Shown here: piece by piece, positions 51,778 to 60,452 of the stretch
Numbering within the stretch: the stretch's first letter is position 1
How the letters are laid out: each line of letters opens with the position of its first letter
Source of the DNA: UBA967 sp044375555
Lineage (GTDB): Bacteria > Verrucomicrobiota > Verrucomicrobiia > Chthoniobacterales > Terrimicrobiaceae
Length of the DNA stretch: 64,000 bases
Assembly (NCBI GenBank): GCA_044375555.1
Contig: JBILML010000003.1
Location: 62,001 to 126,000 of the forward strand
Reading direction: 5' to 3'
Notes under the pieces: generated by a model
Seen by the model: the letters and a program-made list of their open reading frames with translations, nothing else
The model's database searches: none
What the model was told of the DNA's origin: nothing
Program-made: the position numbers and the translations under genes

Positions 51778-52661
51778 TTCCGCTCCTCGCGCTGGCGGTT
51801 GGTCAGCCACAGGGCGAGCAAGAAAATGACCAGCAGGATGGTTCCGAGCGCCGCGCCGAAGGGTTGGTTTCGTCCCGAGGTGAATTGCTTGAAAATGACT
51901 TCGCCGATGGTGGGGTTCGAGCCGCCGCCCATGAGTGTCGTGATGGCGAACATGGCGATGGAGGGGATGAAAACCAGCATTGCACCGGCGGCAATGCCAG
52001 GGCGGGTGAGGGGAATGATGACTTGCGAGAACGCCCGCACCGGCCCGGCGCCGAGGTCGTAGGCCGCTTCGATGAGCGCGTTGTCGAGTTTCTCCACGCT
52101 CGTGTAGATGGGGAGAATCATGAAGGGCAGGAAATTGTAGACCAGCCCCAGCACGATCGCGAAGGGCGTGTAGAGCAAAGCCAGCGGCTCGGTGAGAATG
52201 CCGGATCCGACGAGAAGGGCGTTCAGGAGCCCATCCTTGCTAAGAATTGTGATCCACGCGTAGGTGCGGATCAGGAAGCTCGTCCAAAACGGGACCATCA
52301 CCAGAAGCAAAAGCGTGGTGCGCCAGCGCTCAGGGGCTCGTCCGATGAAATAGGCCACGGGAAAGCCGAGGGCCATGCAGAGGATGGTGGTCAGGAGCGC
52401 ATACCAGATCGAGAGGAGCATGACTTTCAGCCAGACCCAATCGAACGCCCGGGCGTAATTTTGGAGGTTGAATTCGTAAACAATCCGCCCTAGTGCGTCC
52501 CGTTCGGCGAAGCTCACCACGATCAACATGACGGTGGGAGCGACGACGAACAGGAGCAGCCAGGCCACCAGTGGCAGCAGAATCAGCCAGGCCAAAAGAC
52601 CTGGCTTGCGGCGGTGCATATCCGATCCGCCGGTATTCGAGACTGCCGAAGGGAGGGCCAT
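51774..52661 (-). CDS. potB: Spermidine/putrescine ABC transporter permease
   Basis: 295 residues, six membrane helices. The first is AWLILLPLVAWLLLFVVAPT. The EAA-like loop that contacts the ATPase is EAAYDLGAGPVRAFSQVIIP. Closest to PotB/PotH. Last gene of the potC-potD-potB set, 7 bp after potD. Confidence 0.9.
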   Translation of the reverse strand: MALPSAVSNTGGSDMHRRKPGLLAWLILLPLVAWLLLFVVAPTVMLIVVSFAERDALGRIVYEFNLQNYARAFDWVWLKVMLLSIWYALLTTILCMALGFPVAYFIGRAPERWRTTLLLLVMVPFWTSFLIRTYAWITILSKDGLLNALLVGSGILTEPLALLYTPFAIVLGLVYNFLPFMILPIYTSVEKLDNALIEAAYDLGAGPVRAFSQVIIPLTRPGIAAGAMLVFIPSIAMFAITTLMGGGSNPTIGEVIFKQFTSGRNQPFGAALGTILLVIFLLALWLTNRQREERN

Positions 52662-52668
52662 CGGGGAG

Positions 52669-53709
52669 TTATTCGACTTTCAGGGACGTGACGATTTCCT
52701 CGATCACGGAACCGCGCTCGCCGATGTCTTTGAAGATTTCCATTTTGGTCAAATCCTTCGCGCTCGGGAAGCTCGCGGGGTTGTTTCGTTGCTCCTCGGT
52801 GAGAAGTTTTACGGCCTCCTTGTTGGGGTTTAAATAGGGGAACGCCTCGGAGATTTTTTTGCTCACTTCGGGCTGGAGGATGTAGTTCATGAATTTCTCG
52901 GCATTGGCAAAATTCTTCGCGGTTTTAGGAATCGCCAAGCTGTCGATGAAGAGGTGGGTGCCCTCGGCGGGAATGACCCAGCGGAATTTTTTATTCTCAT
53001 TGAGCAGGATGGCGCCTTCGCCGCCCCAGACGACGCCGATGGCGACATCGCCATTCAGCAGCGCGGTCTTCGGGCTGTCAGAGTCGTAAACCTTGATCAG
53101 CGGAATCCAATCGGCGAGGACGCCCTTTGCTTTTTCAAGATTCTTGTCGCTCACATCGTTCACCGGAATTCCCTTGGAAAGCAGGGCCCAGGAAACGATC
53201 TCGCGGGCGTCGTCGAGCACGACGATTTTACCTTTGTTGGCTGGCTTGAAGACATCGGAGAAGCTCTTGATGTCTTCCTTTACGAGGTCGGTGTTAACAA
53301 CGATCCCGACGGTTCCTGCCATGAAGGGAACGGAATATTTGTTGCCGGGATCGAACGACATACTGAGGAACTTCGGATCGATGTTTTTGAGGTTCGGAAT
53401 CGCCTTTTTGTCGAGGGGACGCAGGAGTTTTTCCTTAACGAGTGCTTCCACGACATACTCGCTCGGTTGGATGATGTCGAAGCTGCCTCCTCCGGCTCCC
53501 AGCTTGGCGAGCATTTCCTCGTTCGACGCGTAGTTTTCGACCGAGACCTTGATGCCGGTCTCTTTCGAGAAGTCATCGATCACATCCTGCGGGATGTATT
53601 CGGACCAGCAGTAGATATTGAGTTTTTCCGCCGCTTGCGCAGTGGCAGTGAAGGCCAGCGCGGCGGCGGCCGCGGCTGACAGGATGGTTTTGGTGGTTTT
53701 TGTTTTCAT
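52669..53709 (-). CDS. potD: Spermidine/putrescine-binding periplasmic protein
   Basis: 346 residues with a signal peptide (about 1-27, ending AQAAE). LNIYCWSEYIPQDVIDDFSK is the PotD/PotF opening strand with the ligand-contacting Trp and Tyr, and VVWGGEGAILLNE is near the second binding loop. It delivers polyamine to PotB/PotC. Overlaps potC by ATGA (53706-53709). Confidence 0.92.
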   Translation of the reverse strand: MKTKTTKTILSAAAAAALAFTATAQAAEKLNIYCWSEYIPQDVIDDFSKETGIKVSVENYASNEEMLAKLGAGGGSFDIIQPSEYVVEALVKEKLLRPLDKKAIPNLKNIDPKFLSMSFDPGNKYSVPFMAGTVGIVVNTDLVKEDIKSFSDVFKPANKGKIVVLDDAREIVSWALLSKGIPVNDVSDKNLEKAKGVLADWIPLIKVYDSDSPKTALLNGDVAIGVVWGGEGAILLNENKKFRWVIPAEGTHLFIDSLAIPKTAKNFANAEKFMNYILQPEVSKKISEAFPYLNPNKEAVKLLTEEQRNNPASFPSAKDLTKMEIFKDIGERGSVIEEIVTSLKVE

Positions 53710-54551
53710 GGTGTTTTTCTCCTAGCGAGTGTGTGGCTGATGATCGCGACCACGACAGTGGCCGCGATGAAAATGGCGCTGAGCGCGTTGAGTTGCGGGT
53801 TCAGGCCGACCTTGGCCATCCCGTAAACTTTCAACGGAAGCGTCTGGGACTGCGCTCCGGTGGTGAAAACGCTCACGATGTATTCGTCGAGCGAGAGCGT
53901 GAAAGACATCAAGGCCCCCGAGACAATCGCCGGCATGAGATAGGGCACGATGACCTTCCAGAACGCCTTCAGCGGCGTGGCGCCGAGGTCCATCGCCGCC
54001 TCTTCCAGAAACGGATCAAGCCCCTGCAAGCGCGCCTGCACGCCGACGAGCACAAACGGAAAACAGAAGGTCGTGTGCGAGATCACCAGCGTTGTGAAAC
54101 CCAGCGGCAGGTTGAGGAATTGGACAAAGAGAACCAGCAGACTCACGCCCATCAGCACCTCGGGCATCACCATCGGAATGAAAATCAGAAGCGCGAGTGC
54201 GCGTTGGTAGGGAAACCGGTAGCGGTGCAGCATCCACGCGCCGATCGTTCCGAGAAGCGTGGAGAGCAAGGTTGTGAAGAGCGCCACGAGGAGGCTGTTC
54301 TCGAATGCCGTGATGAGAACCTTGTTCGTGAGAAGCGCCTCATACCACTTCGTCGAAAATCCCTCCCAGCGGATGTTGAGCTTCGAGGAATTGAACGAAA
54401 AAACGACCAGCAGTGCGATCGGGAGATAAAGAAACGCAAAAACCATCAACGACCATCCCCCGAAAAAAAGGTTCTGAAGCCGCAGCGAACGCAATCCCCT
54501 TCCCGGCGAAAAAGCCGATGTGGCGCCGGGGGAACTTGCGGAACCGATCAC
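53706..54551 (-). CDS. potC: Spermidine/putrescine ABC transporter permease
   Basis: 281 residues, six membrane helices. The EAA loop is EEAAMDLGATPLKAFWKVIV, followed by LMPAIVSGALMSFTLSLDEY, typical of PotC/PotI. It starts about 60 bp from the deacetylase gene end. No ATPase gene (potA) is found beside it; the ATPase must be encoded elsewhere or shared. Confidence 0.9.
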   Translation of the reverse strand: MIGSASSPGATSAFSPGRGLRSLRLQNLFFGGWSLMVFAFLYLPIALLVVFSFNSSKLNIRWEGFSTKWYEALLTNKVLITAFENSLLVALFTTLLSTLLGTIGAWMLHRYRFPYQRALALLIFIPMVMPEVLMGVSLLVLFVQFLNLPLGFTTLVISHTTFCFPFVLVGVQARLQGLDPFLEEAAMDLGATPLKAFWKVIVPYLMPAIVSGALMSFTLSLDEYIVSVFTTGAQSQTLPLKVYGMAKVGLNPQLNALSAIFIAATVVVAIISHTLARRKTP

Positions 54552-54612
54552 GCCGTCTCTTTTCCAGAAAAACTCGGGGGATGTCCAGCGGGGTGTTCTG
54601 CTGGGTGGATTT

Positions 54613-55272
54613 CTACCTGTCTAACAAAGCGGAAAGCGATCCCCATTCGGCATCAGGATCCGAATCGAGACGGCGAAGTTTTTCTTCGAGGCTTTTCCAG
54701 TCTTCTTCGCTGCACAATTCGTAGCTGTGTCCCCATAAGTAAAACGCCGGAGCTCCGGAGGACTTGGCTAGTTCGTAACGCTCCCAGAAGTGGGGGTTGA
54801 GAAAGTGGCAATCGGCGGCCAGAAGCATCGGGTCGGCGGGTGGGAACGAAGGGGTGGCGTTGGCGCAGGTGCGGGCGTAGAGATGACCGGTCTCGCGCAC
54901 GGTTTCGACAGCATGCGCTGGGCAATGGCCGAAGGGATAGGCAAAGCCGGCTACTCTTTTGCCGAACAAATCCTCGAGGCGCGCGCGGCCCTCCACGACC
55001 TCCCGCTTCCACTCCTCCGGCGAAATTTTTTCCGGAGATGGGTGGGTGAGCGTGTGGTTGGCAATCTCGAATCCTTCGTAAACCTGTGGCAGTTCATCGA
55101 TGGCGAGTTTGCGAACATCCTTGATCCCCTTAAACTGCCAGGCTGGTCCCCGCACAGCGCCATGGAGCCCGGCGTTCAGGTTGAAAGTGGCTTGAGCCCC
55201 GATGGAGCGCAGCAACTCGCAGAGGCGAATGTCATCCTCCACTCCGTCATCCCAGCATTGAACGATTTTCAT
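54613..55272 (-). CDS. Polysaccharide deacetylase family protein
   Basis: 219 residues. NodB-fold landmarks: WDDGVEDD (catalytic and metal Asp), NHTLTHP (His-x3-His metal pair) and AYPFGH. No signal peptide, so it would act in the cytoplasm or be exported by other means. Members remove N- or O-acetyl groups from glycans or hydrolyse related C-N bonds. Its neighbours (pot genes, sugar-acid genes) do not fix the substrate. Confidence 0.8.
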   Translation of the reverse strand: MKIVQCWDDGVEDDIRLCELLRSIGAQATFNLNAGLHGAVRGPAWQFKGIKDVRKLAIDELPQVYEGFEIANHTLTHPSPEKISPEEWKREVVEGRARLEDLFGKRVAGFAYPFGHCPAHAVETVRETGHLYARTCANATPSFPPADPMLLAADCHFLNPHFWERYELAKSSGAPAFYLWGHSYELCSEEDWKSLEEKLRRLDSDPDAEWGSLSALLDR

Positions 55273-55335
55273 AAGGCGGCACCAGCGAGGCCTGACAATT
55301 TCAAAAATGCAAACACGACGGAGAAAGGCGGGTAA

Positions 55336-55850
55336 TCAAAATGGTGAACGATCCAGGCGCAGGGCCGCTTTTTGGGCCTTCAAGCAGAGTTCCGCCGCGA
55401 GGAATGTGTGCCTCTGCGTCATGGCCTTCTCGGTGCCGTGCAGGCAGTCGAGAATCAACTCGCCGAAGAACGGGAAACCCACATTGCCGCCGCAGGGTAT
55501 TCGGTGCTCGCCCTTGGCATCGACAAGGAGAAGTTGCTCGCCTCCGTTGGAGGTGGCGATGTCGATATATTTGCGCAGCTCGATGTAGCCCTCAGTGCCG
55601 AGGATGATCAAACGGCCATCACCCCAGGAACCCAGTCCATCGGGAGTGAGCCAATCGACGCGGAAGTAGCCGGTTGAGCCGTTGTCGGCCACGAGGCTGC
55701 ATTCGCCGAAATCCTCCAACTCCGGATATTTGGGGTTTGCGACATTGCCTGCCGCGGAACGGCCAAGGGCGATCCCAAGGAAAAGCGCGGCTCGACCTTC
55801 TTTTTTCAATGCATCCATCCCGAAGCGATGCACGGCCGCGACTACGCTTT
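55336..55850 (-). pseudogene. 5'-truncated Gfo/Idh/MocA oxidoreductase
   Basis: The frame encodes only the C-terminal domain of a Gfo/Idh/MocA dehydrogenase: NPKYPELEDFGECSLVADNG, then STGYFRVDWLTPDG, GTEGYIELRKYIDIA and FFGELILDCLHGTEKAMTQR. The N-terminal NAD-binding Rossmann domain is missing. An ATG at 56016 exists but the residues upstream of about 55840 are antisense to another gene fragment, so the piece is probably inactive. The boundary is estimated. Confidence 0.65.
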
Positions 55851-55852
55851 CG

Positions 55853-56079
55853 GCCGCTCTCAGGCGGAAAATGTGAGGGCGTGCCTTCAAGACATTCTCG
55901 GTCCCGGCAACGAAAAATGCCTGCTGCCCGGCGAACTGGAAGCGAAAGCCGCCAAGCTCACCGACGCGCATGGCGGACTTCTTTTCACCAAGGCGGAAAT
56001 CGAGAGCTTTGCCCACATCACGGACGAACTCGGCGAACCCGCCTGGAAACCCGAAGACTTCAAAACCATCACCCTATAA
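55853..56079 (+). pseudogene. 5'-truncated Ldh2-type malate/lactate dehydrogenase
   Basis: About 75 codons read QAENVRACLQDILGPGNEKC, LLPGELEAKAAKL and a helical end, resembling the C-terminus of Ldh2-family oxidoreductases (PGE-x-E region). No N-terminal part precedes it. It is joined directly to the truncated Gfo gene in divergent orientation, and ends 5 bp before kdgK. Family call moderate. Confidence 0.45.
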
Positions 56080-56084
56080 ATCCC

Positions 56085-57182
56085 ATGTCACTCCCACTCC
56101 GCGATAAATCTACCTGCCACTACGACCAAATCAGCCTCGGCGAAGTCATGCTCCGCCTCGACCCCGGCGAGGGCCGCATCCGCACAGCCCGTCACTTCAC
56201 CGCTTGGGAGGGTGGGGGTGAATACAACACCTCGCGCGGACTGCGCAAATGCTTCGGCCTGCGAACCGCCGTCTGCACCGCTTTTGTCGATAACGAGGTC
56301 GGCCACCTCATCGAGGACTTCATCATGCAGGGTGGCGTGGACACCGATTTGATCAAGTGGCGCGAGGATGACGGCATCGGCCGCACGGTTCGCAACGGCC
56401 TCAACTTCACGGAGCGCGGCTTCGGAGTGCGCGGCGCGGTCGGCGTGCCGGATCGCGGATACACGGCCGCTTCGCAGCTCAAGCGCGGCGATTTCGATTG
56501 GGACCATATCTTCGGAAAGCTCGGGGCCCGTTGGTTCCACACCGGCGGCATCTTCGCCGCACTGTCCGAATCAACTGCCGATCTGACCATCGAGGCAGTT
56601 CAAGCCGCAAAAAAACACGGCACCATCGTCAGCTACGATTTGAATTACCGTCCGTCCCTCTGGAAATCCATCGGCGGCCAGGCCAAGGCCCGCGAGGTGA
56701 ACCGCGAGGTTGCCAAATTTGTCGATGTCATGATCGGCAACGAGGAGGACTTCACCGCCTCCCTCGGCTTTGAAGTCGAAGGCGTGGATCACAATCTCAC
56801 CAACATCGAGACAGACGCCTTCAAGCGCATGATCGAAACCGCTGTGAGGGAATACCCGAACTTCAAAGTTGCCGCGACGACGCTTCGCGGCGTGCATACA
56901 GCGATCAAGAACGACTGGAGCGCCATCTGCTGGCATGACGGAGCGTTTTACGAGAGCCGCAAATATCCCGGCCTCGACATCCTCGACCGCGTGGGTGGAG
57001 GTGACAGCTTCGCCAGCGGACTGGCCTTCGGATTCCTCGAGCACAACGACCCCCAGCTCGCCGTCGACTACGGCGCGGCGCACGGGGCTCTTGCTTCGAC
57101 CACGCCCGGTGACACCTCGATGGCTACACGCAAGGAAGTCGAAAAACTCATGAAAGGCGGAAGCGCGCGAGTTGTGCGCTGA
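56085..57182 (+). CDS. kdgK: 2-Keto-3-deoxygluconate kinase (PfkB family)
   Basis: 365 residues from the ATG at 56085. PfkB signatures: GEVMLRLDPGEGRIRTARHF at the start, TGGIFAALSESTADL, VSYDLNYRPSLWK, and the catalytic RVGGGDSFASGLAFG with the Asp base. The DLNYR pattern favours KDG kinase over fructokinase. Product KDPG is the substrate of Eda encoded at 59791-60444. It starts 5 bp after the Ldh2 remnant and is followed after 15 bp by a uxaC remnant, indicating an original sugar-acid operon. Confidence 0.88.
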   Translation: MSLPLRDKSTCHYDQISLGEVMLRLDPGEGRIRTARHFTAWEGGGEYNTSRGLRKCFGLRTAVCTAFVDNEVGHLIEDFIMQGGVDTDLIKWREDDGIGRTVRNGLNFTERGFGVRGAVGVPDRGYTAASQLKRGDFDWDHIFGKLGARWFHTGGIFAALSESTADLTIEAVQAAKKHGTIVSYDLNYRPSLWKSIGGQAKAREVNREVAKFVDVMIGNEEDFTASLGFEVEGVDHNLTNIETDAFKRMIETAVREYPNFKVAATTLRGVHTAIKNDWSAICWHDGAFYESRKYPGLDILDRVGGGDSFASGLAFGFLEHNDPQLAVDYGAAHGALASTTPGDTSMATRKEVEKLMKGGSARVVR

Positions 57183-57197
57183 TTCGCCCCCTCCCTC

Positions 57198-57269
57198 ATG
57201 AAATTCATTCACGACGATTTTCTTCTCGAAACGCCGTAGGCCCGCCGCCTCCATGCTGAGAGGCTAGCC
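57198..57269 (+). pseudogene. uxaC: 5' remnant of glucuronate isomerase gene
   Basis: MKFIHDDFLLETP, then an in-frame TAG at 57237-57239, then ARRLHAERLA in the same frame. This matches the UxaC N-terminal pattern (EDFLLDTE-ARRLYHDYA) but the conserved DYHCHL that should follow is absent. It is therefore a truncated, stop-containing relic 15 bp after kdgK. Confidence 0.55.
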
Positions 57270-57345
57270 CGCGGGCTTGAAACCGTTGCCGCGCCGCTTC
57301 AATCAATTCCTCGAAAATATGTGACATCGAGCGGCGGCGGGATGA

Positions 57346-57537
57346 CCACTTCCTAAAACCCTGACCCGGCAAACCAGTGTGGAGGAGCCCTTCGAATCTC
57401 CGGAAGATATCTACGCGATCGCCTGTGCCATCGTGCGCCGTGAGCGCCTTGTGGATCGCCCGCTGCGTTTGATCGGGCTTGGGGTTTCAGGGCTTGTGCC
57501 GCCCAGCACGCAGATGGTTTTCAAGTTCTGCGGCTGA
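57346..57537 (+). pseudogene. C-terminal remnant of a Y-family DNA polymerase
   Basis: An open frame without a start reads LTRQTSVEEPFESPEDIYAI and DRPLRLIGLGVSGL, then ends at TGA 57535-57537. The second stretch matches the conserved C-terminal little-finger end of DinB/Pol IV (RPVRLLGVGVSGL type). A +1 shift and stop just upstream (57343-57345) separate it from RRDDHFLK in another frame. Clearly decayed. Confidence 0.5.
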
Positions 57538-57934
57538 AAAACAATTTTTCAATGTAAAGATGAACCGGCTATGGGGCTTTTGGAATTAGGCGGGGAGTCG
57601 AAATAGGACTGGGCGTTACGGTGGCGACTGCTGTGGCGAGGTGGGTGAGCAATTTGCCGTCGTTTGGCAGGAGGCCTTGTTCCACTTCGTTAGCAGAGGA
57701 TGCGTCGGAAGTATTCGTGCCCCTATGGTTCACAATCGCACACCCTCGTTGCCTGAAGAACGGGCCGAAAATCCGCTACGGTAGCCACAGGATTTGTCCC
57801 TGGAGAATCGGCAGTCCCGGGCATCGCGCTTGGGGCTCTGATGTTCGGAATCAAAAAATGTAAAGCTACCGGCGGGCTTTGGGGGCACGCCTGCGCCCAT
57901 TTTCCAAAAAAAACTCCTGCGGTGCGGCCCAGCT
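57538..57934. other. Intergenic stretch without a recognised gene
   Basis: About 400 bp between the polymerase relic and the convergent isomerase gene. A plus-strand frame 57621-57863 is open but has no recognisable domain or start context. No repeat or promoter stands out; probably decayed DNA belonging to the same degraded zone. Confidence 0.5.
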
Positions 57935-58717
57935 TTAGCAGCGCTCCGCGAACTGCGGACCGTGCAGGAGTTCGTTGAGAAACTTCGCGTCGTCGACGAG
58001 AGACTCGGGGGAGTCGTTCGCGACGAATTCGAGAAGGATACTGGGATCCAGGCCGAGGTTTTGGAGTTCCGCGACATAGGCGGTCCAGCGGTCCTTGCCC
58101 TCGCGTAACGGCAGTCGGTGCGAGACATCCGGCCACCAATGGAATCCATGGATGTGATGAAGCCTCGGGGCAAGAGTTCGAAGACCGGCGAGGCATTCCT
58201 CCAGCGGGCGGCCATGGGGCGGTTGCCAGAGTGTTTTGATAAAGGGATGCTCGGTGGCGTCGAGCAGGTCGCATGTGGACTCGATCGTGTCGGTGAGCGT
58301 GCCGCCATGAAACTCGTAGCAAAGAGTGATGCCTTTTTCGGCGGCGAGATCCGCACAGCGCAGGGCATCCTGAATGACTGCGTTGCGCAAACCGGAATCG
58401 GCAGCGGCCGAACCACGGTTGCCCGCCCACACACGGATCGCCCGGGTTTCAAGCGCCACGGCGGATGCCAGCACGGCGGGGAAGTGCAATCCATCGGCAG
58501 GACTCACCGCGAGCCGGTAGTAGGAGCCGTAGGCGGCAACATCCAGTCCGCGCTCGCGCGTCATGCGGCCGACTTGCGCGGCTATCTCAATGTTGCCATG
58601 GGGCACATGCACATCGCCGCCCCACTCGATGACTTGAAGTTTGTTTTTGACGCACAGCTCCACGATTTGTGCAGGCGAAAGCTGGCGGAAGGTAATGGAA
58701 ACGAGGCCGGGCAGCAT
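57935..58717 (-). CDS. Sugar phosphate isomerase/epimerase (AP-endonuclease-2 TIM barrel)
   Basis: 260 residues from the ATG at 58717; a TTG at 58726 would give a 4-bp overlap with the preceding gene. LCVKNKLQVIEWGGDVHVPH, RVWAGNRGS, LCYEFHGGTLTDT and HHIHGFHWWPDV fit the xylose-isomerase-like TIM barrel family with metal-binding Glu and His residues. Such proteins isomerise or epimerise sugars and inositols. Last gene of the sugar-acid operon; substrate unknown. Confidence 0.8.
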   Translation of the reverse strand: MLPGLVSITFRQLSPAQIVELCVKNKLQVIEWGGDVHVPHGNIEIAAQVGRMTRERGLDVAAYGSYYRLAVSPADGLHFPAVLASAVALETRAIRVWAGNRGSAAADSGLRNAVIQDALRCADLAAEKGITLCYEFHGGTLTDTIESTCDLLDATEHPFIKTLWQPPHGRPLEECLAGLRTLAPRLHHIHGFHWWPDVSHRLPLREGKDRWTAYVAELQNLGLDPSILLEFVANDSPESLVDDAKFLNELLHGPQFAERC

Positions 58718-58722
58718 AATGG

Positions 58723-59721
58723 TCAAGCCATTCGGGCGAGCATGTCCTCGGAGACACCGTGTTGGAGGGGTTTGCCTGCCAGATAGAGATCCAGTTCGTC
58801 CTTCATCCAGTAGCCCATGCGCGCGATCTCTCCGCTAATGCTGCCGGCGATGTGCGGCGTCAGGACGACATTTTCCAGAGTCCGCAATGGCGAGTCGGGC
58901 AGCGGCGGCTCGGGGTGGGTCACATCCAGAATCGCTGTGATGTCCGGGCGCTCGGCGAGCACCGCGCAGAGATCGGTTTCATCGATCACCGCACCGCGCG
59001 AGGTGTTGATGAGTGTCGACCCCGGAAGCATGGAACGGAGGAGCGGGGCGTTGATCATTTTTTCGGTTTCCGGGAGCCAGGGCGTGTGAAGGCTCACCAC
59101 ATGACTCTTGGCAAAAAGATCTTCGAGGGAAACCAGGGAAACGCCGAGTGAGGCCGCCACAGAGGGTGAGGCGAAGGGGTCATAGGCCAGAATGTTGATT
59201 TCGTGTTTTGCCAAATGACCGGCCACTAGGCGCCCGATCGCTCCGAGGGAGACGAGGCCGACATTCGAGCGGAAGGCGCCGGCGAGGGGGGATTGTTGAT
59301 GATTGAATTTCCCTGCGCGGACGAGGCGTTGGCTGAGCCAGAATCCTTTCAGGCCCAGCAGAATCGTGGCGAGGGAATACTCGGCCACGGGAACGGCGTT
59401 CGCCTGCCAGGCGCTGGAAATCAAGATTCCCCGCTTGTAGGACTCCGGGGTTGCAAAGCCTTTCACCGAACCGGCCGCATAAAAAACGGCTTTCAATCGT
59501 GGTGCGGCGGCTAGGAATTCCGCGTCGAGTTTTGGCATTCCCCAAGTCGCAAAAAGCACATCCGCCTCCGCGAGGGCGGCACTGTGGTTTTTCCATTCGG
59601 CACCATTGATCTCCTCGGGATGGATGAGAACCTTCCGGCCAAGCTCGGCGCGAAGAGCCTCGGGATAGGCCATCGGCAGGTAATTCGGCATGCCGATGAG
59701 GAGCGAGTTTGGCTTGGTCAT
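58723..59721 (-). CDS. D-2-hydroxyacid dehydrogenase family protein
   Basis: 332 residues. Rossmann nucleotide motif around LVSLGAIGRLVAGHL, NAD-domain LHTPWLPETEKMINAPLL, catalytic Arg in INTSRGAVIDE, acidic residue in THPEPPLPDSPL and His in VLTPHIAGSISGE. Reduces or oxidises a 2-keto/2-hydroxy acid with NAD(P). In this operon a role in sugar-acid or glyoxylate/hydroxypyruvate metabolism is likely. 69 bp after eda. Confidence 0.88.
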   Translation of the reverse strand: MTKPNSLLIGMPNYLPMAYPEALRAELGRKVLIHPEEINGAEWKNHSAALAEADVLFATWGMPKLDAEFLAAAPRLKAVFYAAGSVKGFATPESYKRGILISSAWQANAVPVAEYSLATILLGLKGFWLSQRLVRAGKFNHQQSPLAGAFRSNVGLVSLGAIGRLVAGHLAKHEINILAYDPFASPSVAASLGVSLVSLEDLFAKSHVVSLHTPWLPETEKMINAPLLRSMLPGSTLINTSRGAVIDETDLCAVLAERPDITAILDVTHPEPPLPDSPLRTLENVVLTPHIAGSISGEIARMGYWMKDELDLYLAGKPLQHGVSEDMLARMA

Positions 59722-59790
59722 GGTTTGTGTTTTTTCATCAAAACGAGGGCCAGCAGCGGCCCATGATCTCCCCGAATGTGACGCTCGTTT

Positions 59791-60444
59791 TTATTTGGGG
59801 CGGATGGATCCGATGAGTGTGGTGGCCTGGCGTGCGAGCCCGGTGATGTCGCTCCAGCGCTTTTCCATGATCGCCTCGCGGGGCGCGAGCCATGATCCGC
59901 CGAGGGCCGCGATGAGGGGGTCGGCGAGGTAGGTGGACATGTTTTTTTCATTCACTCCACCGAGGGGAACAAACCGGACGCCGAGATGCTGGTAGGGTGC
60001 CGACATCGCCTTGAGGCGGGCGAGGCCGCCGGAGGCCTCGGCGGGAAAAAACTTCAACAGTCGGCAGTCGAATTCCAGCGCTTGCTCGATGTCTGATGGT
60101 GTGGAGATACCCGGCGCGAAGGGAAGACCAGCCTCCTTGGCGGCTTGCATCACCCGGGGATTCAATCCGGGTGATACCGCAAATTCGGCTCCCGCGTTTT
60201 TCACCTCTTCGACCTGCGCGGGGGTCAGGACCGTGCCCGCTCCCGCGAGCATGTCCGGGACCTCGGCGCGGATGCGGCGCAAGGCCCCGATTGCGGCGGG
60301 CGTGCGCAGGGTCAATTCCATGATGTCGACGCCTCCCGCCAGCAGGGCCTTGGCAAGATCCGGACCGTCCTCTTCACGGTCGATAACAAGCACGGCGACG
60401 ATGCCGGTGGATTCGATGCGCTTGGAAATGGAGTCGGGTATCAC
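59791..60444 (-). CDS. eda: KDPG/KHG aldolase
   Basis: 217 residues, normal for Eda. Catalytic Glu in IMELTLRTP, phosphate-binding GAGTVLT, SPGLNPRV, and Schiff-base Lys in LLKFFPAEASGG. Cleaves KDPG to pyruvate and glyceraldehyde-3-phosphate, the step after KdgK. 8 bp after the Gfo/Idh/MocA gene. Confidence 0.95.
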   Translation of the reverse strand: MIPDSISKRIESTGIVAVLVIDREEDGPDLAKALLAGGVDIMELTLRTPAAIGALRRIRAEVPDMLAGAGTVLTPAQVEEVKNAGAEFAVSPGLNPRVMQAAKEAGLPFAPGISTPSDIEQALEFDCRLLKFFPAEASGGLARLKAMSAPYQHLGVRFVPLGGVNEKNMSTYLADPLIAALGGSWLAPREAIMEKRWSDITGLARQATTLIGSIRPK

Positions 60445-60452
60445 GGGACAAT

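Noticed and set aside
57621..57863. 80-residue plus-strand frame between the relics and the isomerase gene
   Set aside because: No recognisable motif, no ribosome-binding site, and lies in clearly decayed DNA.
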